This document shows, in pieces, positions 58,960 to 64,000 of a stretch of DNA of 64,000 bases. Each line of letters starts with the position of its first letter. Positions within the stretch are counted from its first letter, which is position 1. The notes beneath the pieces are model-generated. The model had not been told where the DNA came from. It made no database searches and saw nothing but the letters and a program-made list of their open reading frames with translations. The translations under genes were made by a program, and so were the position numbers. The stretch is taken from positions 24,657,253 to 24,721,252 of the forward strand of contig CM075939.1 in the NCBI GenBank assembly GCA_038030265.1, given 5' to 3'. The stretch is from Corythucha ciliata (taxonomy: Eukaryota; Arthropoda; Insecta; Hemiptera; Tingidae).

Positions 58960-59545
58960 TCAGAAAAGCACTATTTTGCTGCTGAAATATAGAAAAGAGC
59001 TAATCCTCAGAGCTATACTTAGAAAAATCGCTGATTCGCGGCTAAAATTCAGAAAAGGCGCTCACTCACAGTTTGAAATTGGGAGAACGCTAATTCGCGG
59101 TTTCTGGAGGGAACTTTGACGCTGAACTTGAGAAAAATCGCTAAATCATGACTTAAAGTTTTGAAATAGCACTATGCGGCTAATATTGATAAATAGCACT
59201 CATTTGCCGCTAAAATTGAGATAGACGCTAATTCGTACCTAAAATTTGAAACAGGCGCTGCTAATTCCTGGATAAAACTGAGAAATAGTGCTCCTTCACT
59301 GATAAAATTGAAAAAAATCGCTAATTCAAGGCTGAAAGTTTAGAAAAAAGGGCTAATTTGCTCTTAAAATAGAGAAAACGCCCATTCGCGGCTAAAATGG
59401 AGAAAAAGATTTTATTCACAGCTGAAATAGAGAAAACGTCAATTCGCGGTTACAGAGGAGAACTTAACGTGGCTGAACTTGAAAAAAAGCACTAATTCAT
59501 GGCTAAAAGTTCTGGAAAAGCGGTAATTTGCGGCTAAAATCGGGG
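58960..59545 (-). repeat. ~30-bp minisatellite R2, reverse
   Basis: About nineteen copies of AAATCGCTAATTCGCGGCTA type with variable spacing. Confidence 0.8.
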
Positions 59546-60211
59546 TCGGGCACGCGTTCTTAATATGGCAACCCTGTTATTGAAATCCCACTCCCCGCCG
59601 CCGCACACTCACAACTTGCGCCATTTGATAAGAATAGATTATGAGCAAGGGGCATGAATTAGCTGAAAGTATACATTGTAGTCCCTTACCTGTCTCATTC
59701 GGTAGGTTTTTGGAGCTCAATTTGGATGTGAGCGTCTGCCTGGGGCATTTGCCCTCAGTGGCCACTCAAATTGCCTAAATTGGGGACAGGATTAAACTTG
59801 AACTTATAGGCATGTAACTGGTCTCATTCGACAGGACGTATGAAGCTGAATACGAATATGAACGTCTGCCGGTGACAGCCAGGGGCGTTTGCCTTCAGCA
59901 GCGAATCAAGTTTTCGAAGTCACACGACCGCTGGCCGTCAGACGGTATTATTCGTATTCAGCTCAAAAAACCTACAACGAATAAGACCAGTTCCATTGCT
60001 GTATTCTAACGGTTAGATTCATGTCCCTTTGGGAATTTGATTGGCCGCCGAGGACAAATGCCCCAGGCAGGCGCTATATTCACATTCGGCCCAAAAAACC
60101 TATCGAACAAAATCCGTTTCACGATGACCCAATTGTTGGCTGATATTTCGCTCAAAGATTCGAGGAGGAATTATTGAACCCTCAATAACCCCTGTTGAAC
60201 CCTTGTTGTAA

Positions 60212-60348
60212 AGACCCGTTCACAAACTCTATGTTTACGTTCTGTGGAGTCTATGCAACCAAACAAATTTATTCCCTCGAAAAATGAAGCATTTTGATAG
60301 GTTACACGGATTCCACAGACGCATTGCACAGAGCTTGTGAACGGGCCA
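60212..60348. mobile_element. PIF/Harbinger-type MITE, TAA duplication
   Basis: 137 bp flanked by TAA (60209-60211, 60349-60351). Ends are AGACCCGTTCACAAACTCT and, complementary, GAGCTTGTGAACGGGCCA. An older copy lies in the hAT at 26.4 kb. Confidence 0.85.
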
Positions 60349-60629
60349 TAAAGTGGAGTTCATTTTGTTTATTTGTATTAAAAAAATGAACATATTATGG
60401 CTGAGGGTTCAATAATTCCTACTTGAAAATCCGTTTCGTGACCTCGTTCTTCCGGTTAGAATCATGACTTTTCGGGGGGTTTTGATCAGAGGCGTAGGTG
60501 GGAATTTGTCCTGGGGGGGGGGATCAGATCTTGTTGGCCTCATCATAGCCCCAATCTCTCAGTTAAGGGCCGGCGCACACTAGGAGAAAAAAGACGCCGA
60601 CGCGCGCGCGGGGCCTTAGGGGCGATTTT

Positions 60630-62645
60630 TGGACTCTACCCGCAAATTAGTCCTTTTTTGGCCGAGTGTATCGTTCTTCTCAATTTTAGCCGCAGATGAG
60701 CGGTTTTGCCCCACCCTCTCCAATAGCCATGAATTTGCGCCTTTTCTCAACTTTAGCAGCAAAGTATCGTTTTTATCCCCTGAGCGATGTTTCTTAATTA
60801 TCCATGAGTTTTGGCGTTTTCCTCAATTTTAGCAGCATATTACCGATTTTTTAAATTTTTTTGCCAGGGGATTAGCAATTTTCTCAGTTTTAGCCGGAAA
60901 TTAACGTTTTTCTTAAGTGCTTTCCACAATATTAGTCGCAAAATAGGGGAACTTTTCACGAATTAGGATTTTTTTGGTTCACCATACGCAATGCATGAGC
61001 GATTTTTCTCAGTTTACTCTCGAATTAATGGTTTCTTCACCTATTGCCATAAATTGGCGCTGTTTTTCAATTTCAGCCTGAAAAGTTGCCTTCAGAATCC
61101 GTAAATTGGCATATATTCAGTTTTTGGCACAAATTAGAATTTTTCTTAATCTCAACCACGAATTAGCGCTTTTTTAAAAATTCTAGCGGCGACGCGTCGT
61201 AGCGTTTCAAACCTGTGAATTAGCGAATTTTCTCAATTTCAGTCACAAATTGGCGTTTGGCGCAATGTTAGCTGTAGATTGGCGAGTTTTTTCAGTTTTA
61301 GCCGCAAATTAGCAATTTTCTCCATTTTTAGGCTTAAAATTAACCATTCTCTTAATTTTGACCAGGCTGATTATTTTATTTTCTAAATATAACCCGCAAA
61401 TTAGCGGTTTTTCACATTTTACCACCGCATTAGCAAAACTGTATAACTTTTATAGGTGTAGATTATTGCTTCTTTTCAGTTCTAGCCGTGAATTAGCGTA
61501 TTTTTAAACATTATACTATAGCCATGCATGAATTTGCCATATTTTCCTGAATTTTAGTCACAAAAATGCCTTCAGAAGGTGCGAATTTAAATTATAAATG
61601 TAACATTTTTTTTCAATTAACATTTTACATTTACCACCGCATTAGCAAAACTGTATAACTTTTATAGGTGTAGATTATTGCTTCTTTTCAGTTCTAGCCG
61701 TGAATTAGCGTATTTTTAAACATTATACTTTAGCCATGCATGAATTTGCCATATTTTTCTGAATTTTAGTCACAAAAATGCCTTCAGAAGGTGCGAATTT
61801 AAATTATAAATGTAACATTTTTTTTCAAACCAAAAAATTTACATCTACCCACCCATTTCTGTCAAAAAATCATCATTTTTAAATTATAAATTTCACGATG
61901 ATTTCGATTTTTTTCGAGAATCAGTGAAGTTTCTCAATTTTAGCAGAGAATTTTCGCTTTTTCTAAATTTTAGCCGCGTGGCATAGCGTTTCCAACCCGT
62001 GCATTACCTACCGAGTTTTGTCAATTTTTGCCAAGAATTGGCGTTTGACTCAATTTAAGCGGCAAATTAGCAATTTTTTTCCATTTTTAACTGAGAATTA
62101 GCACTTTCCCCCAATTTGAACTGAAAATTAACGTTCTTCTTAATTTCAGCTGCGCTAATTGGTGATTTTTTCAATTTTTGCCGCGAATTAGTGATTTTCT
62201 TCATTGGCGCGAAATTCTTGTACTATCCTTCTTGTATCCGCGAATTAATGTTTTTCCGCAATCTGCAAATTGCAAATTAGCGATTTTTCCCAATTTCAGC
62301 TGTGAAATAGCGTTTTTTTTTGGCTAATTTTACGGTCATTCAGCATCCTATTCTCTTTTTCATATGCGATTGGGCGATTTTACGTCATTTCAGTTGTGAC
62401 TTTGCCATTTTTGTTCAATTTTAACCTGAAAGCGTCTTTCATTTGTCAATATTATAGCGTGTTTTCTTGACTTTAACCGCGGGGTTTGCCCAAATACAAC
62501 ACTTTTGCGTTGATTTCCACAATTCATTTGAAGAATGGCCTCCATGTACCGCTAATCAGAGATTGTTCTCTTAATTTTAGTCTGGACTTGCATCGCGAGA
62601 CCACGAATCAGCGCTTTTTAGCTGCTATAGCCTCGAATATTACCG
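60630..62645 (+). repeat. ~30-bp minisatellite R2, longest array (forward)
   Basis: About sixty degenerate copies of AATTAGCGxTTTTTCTCAAT-type units. It lies inside the hAT element. Contains the internal duplication at 61421-61828. Confidence 0.85.
61421..61828 (+). repeat. Recent direct duplication, 212-bp period
   Basis: 61421-61616 is repeated at 61633-61828 with only a couple of substitutions, beginning ACCACCGCATTAGCAAAAC. Far less diverged than the surrounding units, so it happened recently inside the old array. Confidence 0.93.
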
Positions 62646-63001
62646 ATATTTGTCTGATAGAGGGTCCGGGGTGACCCCCCCCCCCCCGGTACACTATTGC
62701 GTTGGGTCTGAAGTCCAAGGAAAAAGCTGGACGAACTCGGGCCTTTTTGGGCTGCTTTAAGTCCAGAAAATCTGTTAAACCTAACTTCAACGTGAAACGC
62801 TCATTTTTGGCGATTTTATGGGGCCCTTCGTTATGGTACTAGTGCTCCTTCGTTCGCATACTTGAAGCTCTGGGGGGGGGGATCTGTCCCCCCATATCCC
62901 CCCGTACCTACGCCCCTGGTTTTGATTTGCTGCTGAGGACAAACGCCCCTGTTAGTCACCGGTCGAATGAGACAAGTTACACGACAACGTTCTTTCGGTT
63001 A

Positions 63002-63221
63002 AAGGTCTATTCACACACATCAGTGCCGTGAATGGGACGTTCCCCGTTCCGGCAAAAACAAATATTATTCTCAATGGAAATTGAAGGGTCACGTCCTTGA
63101 CACGTGCCGGATATGTATGAACGAGCCTCTCAATGCCCACATGAGAATAATATGTTACTTGCCGGACGTGTCCCGGACGGGGCACGTCCCGTTCACGGCA
63201 CTGATGTGTGTGAATCGACCT
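63002..63221. mobile_element. PIF/Harbinger-type MITE, TTA duplication, empty site known
   Basis: 220 bp flanked by TTA (62999-63001, 63222-63224). Inverted ends AAGGTCTATTCACACACATC and GATGTGTGTGAATCGACCT; the similarity goes on through AGTGCCGTGAA. It splits a family F unit: the uninterrupted sister at 60011-60045 reads CGGTTAGATTCATGTCCC where this copy has CGGTTA, the element, then TTATTCAAGTCCC. Confidence 0.9.
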
Positions 63222-63599
63222 TTATTCAAGTCCCGAAAGGGAATTTGACGCTGAGGACAAACGCCCTTAAAAAAACCAAGTGCGCCTCAAGGCGCTGGAA
63301 GACGCTCACATTCGTATTCATCCCCTAAAAAAACTCTGTCGTAATGGGAAAAGTTTCAGGACTATATGTTTTTCCGGTTGAATGGGAGCTTTCGGCCGAC
63401 AAGGAGTTATTAGGTCCGCCACTGGAAAAATCCGTAAAAGAGACGGAAATGTAACTTCTCTCAAGTTAATTGGAGGAAGGGTTTTGTTCTGTATCTTTAG
63501 TTTTTGAGAGTGTATGATCACTGGCGGGAGGACGGGGGTAGGACAAACAAAGTAATTATTAGACTTTTTTTCATGTTAAGTGATCAAAGTTCGTTGACT

Positions 63600-63640
63600 T
63601 TCACACACACACATAAAAAAAAAAAAAAAAAAAAAACTGT
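63600..63640 (+). repeat. (CA)n followed by a 22-base A run
   Basis: Short ACACACAC tract then poly-A at about 63616-63637. The remaining sequence to 64000 shows no gene. Confidence 0.8.
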
Positions 63641-64000
63641 CTAAGAGCTTTTTAACGACACACGCGTCTTCGAAAACGAGGGCGAAGACAGAAACGAAAG
63701 AAAATGTTTAGACTCCGAGAGTTCGTTGTTTCTATCGGCTGAAACAAGTGGGGAAAGGGGGTGAAAAATAGCCCCTGACATTGAAAGAGGTTAATGGGGT
63801 GTCTGGAGATATCACGGCAACCTTGCTACTCCTTCAAAAATCCAGGGTTGAGGTAGGCTAGAGGTACACTCGGTCGAGTGCATCGACGCATTAGGTGAAG
63901 AAAATGAAATATATACAGAAGCGGAGTAACGAGAGTGCTTTCAGTGGGAGAAAAATCTATTTGAGTTTCTGTTGCAAAAAACAACAACAAGTGTGTGTGC

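Larger units (their letters stand above)
60487..62918. mobile_element. hAT-type element whose body is a 2-kb minisatellite
   Basis: 2432 bp. The left end CAGAGGCGTAGGTGGGAA and the right end, read inwards, CAGGGGCGTAGGTACGGGGG share a 13-base terminal repeat with one change. The 8-bp duplication GTTTTGAT is exact at 60479-60486 and 62919-62926. Nearly the whole interior is the R2 minisatellite (60630-62645). No transposase. Runs of G just inside both ends are typical of this element type. Confidence 0.88.
59600..63420. repeat. Repeat family F, interrupted by three insertions
   Basis: A unit of roughly 150-200 bp with landmarks GAATGAGAC, TTCGGTTAGATTCATG, GAGGACAAACGCCCC, CATTCGTATTCAGC and AAAAAACCTA. 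Inverted copies lie at 59630-59760 and 59800-59905, forward ones at 59945-60115, 60440-60486 with 62919-62999, and 63225-63330. The MITEs at 60212 and 63002 and the hAT at 60487 lie within the array. Confidence 0.7.

Overview
The window is animal nuclear DNA, AT-leaning and mostly non-coding. It has GT-AG introns (many 60-80 bp, some kilobases long), several kinds of DNA transposon and very many degenerate minisatellites. The gene content and transposon style suit an invertebrate, most likely an arthropod, but no sequence here fixes the species. No rRNA, CRISPR array, operon or bacterial feature was seen.

The only gene that can be read with confidence is on the minus strand, from about 16.2 kb down to base 1, where it runs off the window. 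Ten or more exons join in consistent phase. They encode, in order: the last helices of a Dbl-homology (RhoGEF) domain (16086-16199, 9892-9990), a linker and PH domain (9660-9824, 6580-6797), a Ras-associating-type domain (2402-2676), a RhoGAP domain with its arginine finger (2165-2339, 1827-2098, 1462-1745), and a long Ser/Pro-rich, partly acidic tail (1204-1391, 828-1130, 1-471). From the PH domain to the RhoGAP domain the protein matches ARHGAP20. The DH part is not part of vertebrate ARHGAP20, so this looks like a combined GEF/GAP protein. One short exon closing the PH domain and all exons upstream of the DH segment are not securely placed.

The rest, 16.2-64 kb, holds no gene I can prove. 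A few open stretches with usable splice sites (17.3, 22.2, 33.7, 42.2-42.4 and 48.6-48.8 kb) are given at low confidence.

Mobile DNA dominates. Two complete hAT-type elements have perfect 8-bp target duplications (26281-27139 and 60487-62918), and there are loose hAT-like ends at 13552, 27430 and 38179. A group of PIF/Harbinger-style elements has TTA/TAA duplications (16461, 39061, 51864, 60212, 63002, and two abutting ones inside the first hAT). One of these, 51864-52534, still carries the start of a MADF-domain ORF. A foldback element with about 500-bp inverted arms lies at 46955-48409.

Five families of degenerate 17-bp or about 30-bp repeats are scattered in both orientations: about 3.3-4.0, 12.7-14.4, 17.8-18.5, 22.7-23.2, 27.9-29.5, 37.5-39.0, 52.9-54.3, 57.7-59.5 and 60.6-62.6 kb. 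At 59.6-63.4 kb a medium-length repeat array has been entered by a hAT element, which itself carries a 2-kb minisatellite, and by two MITEs. Sister repeat copies serve as the empty sites.
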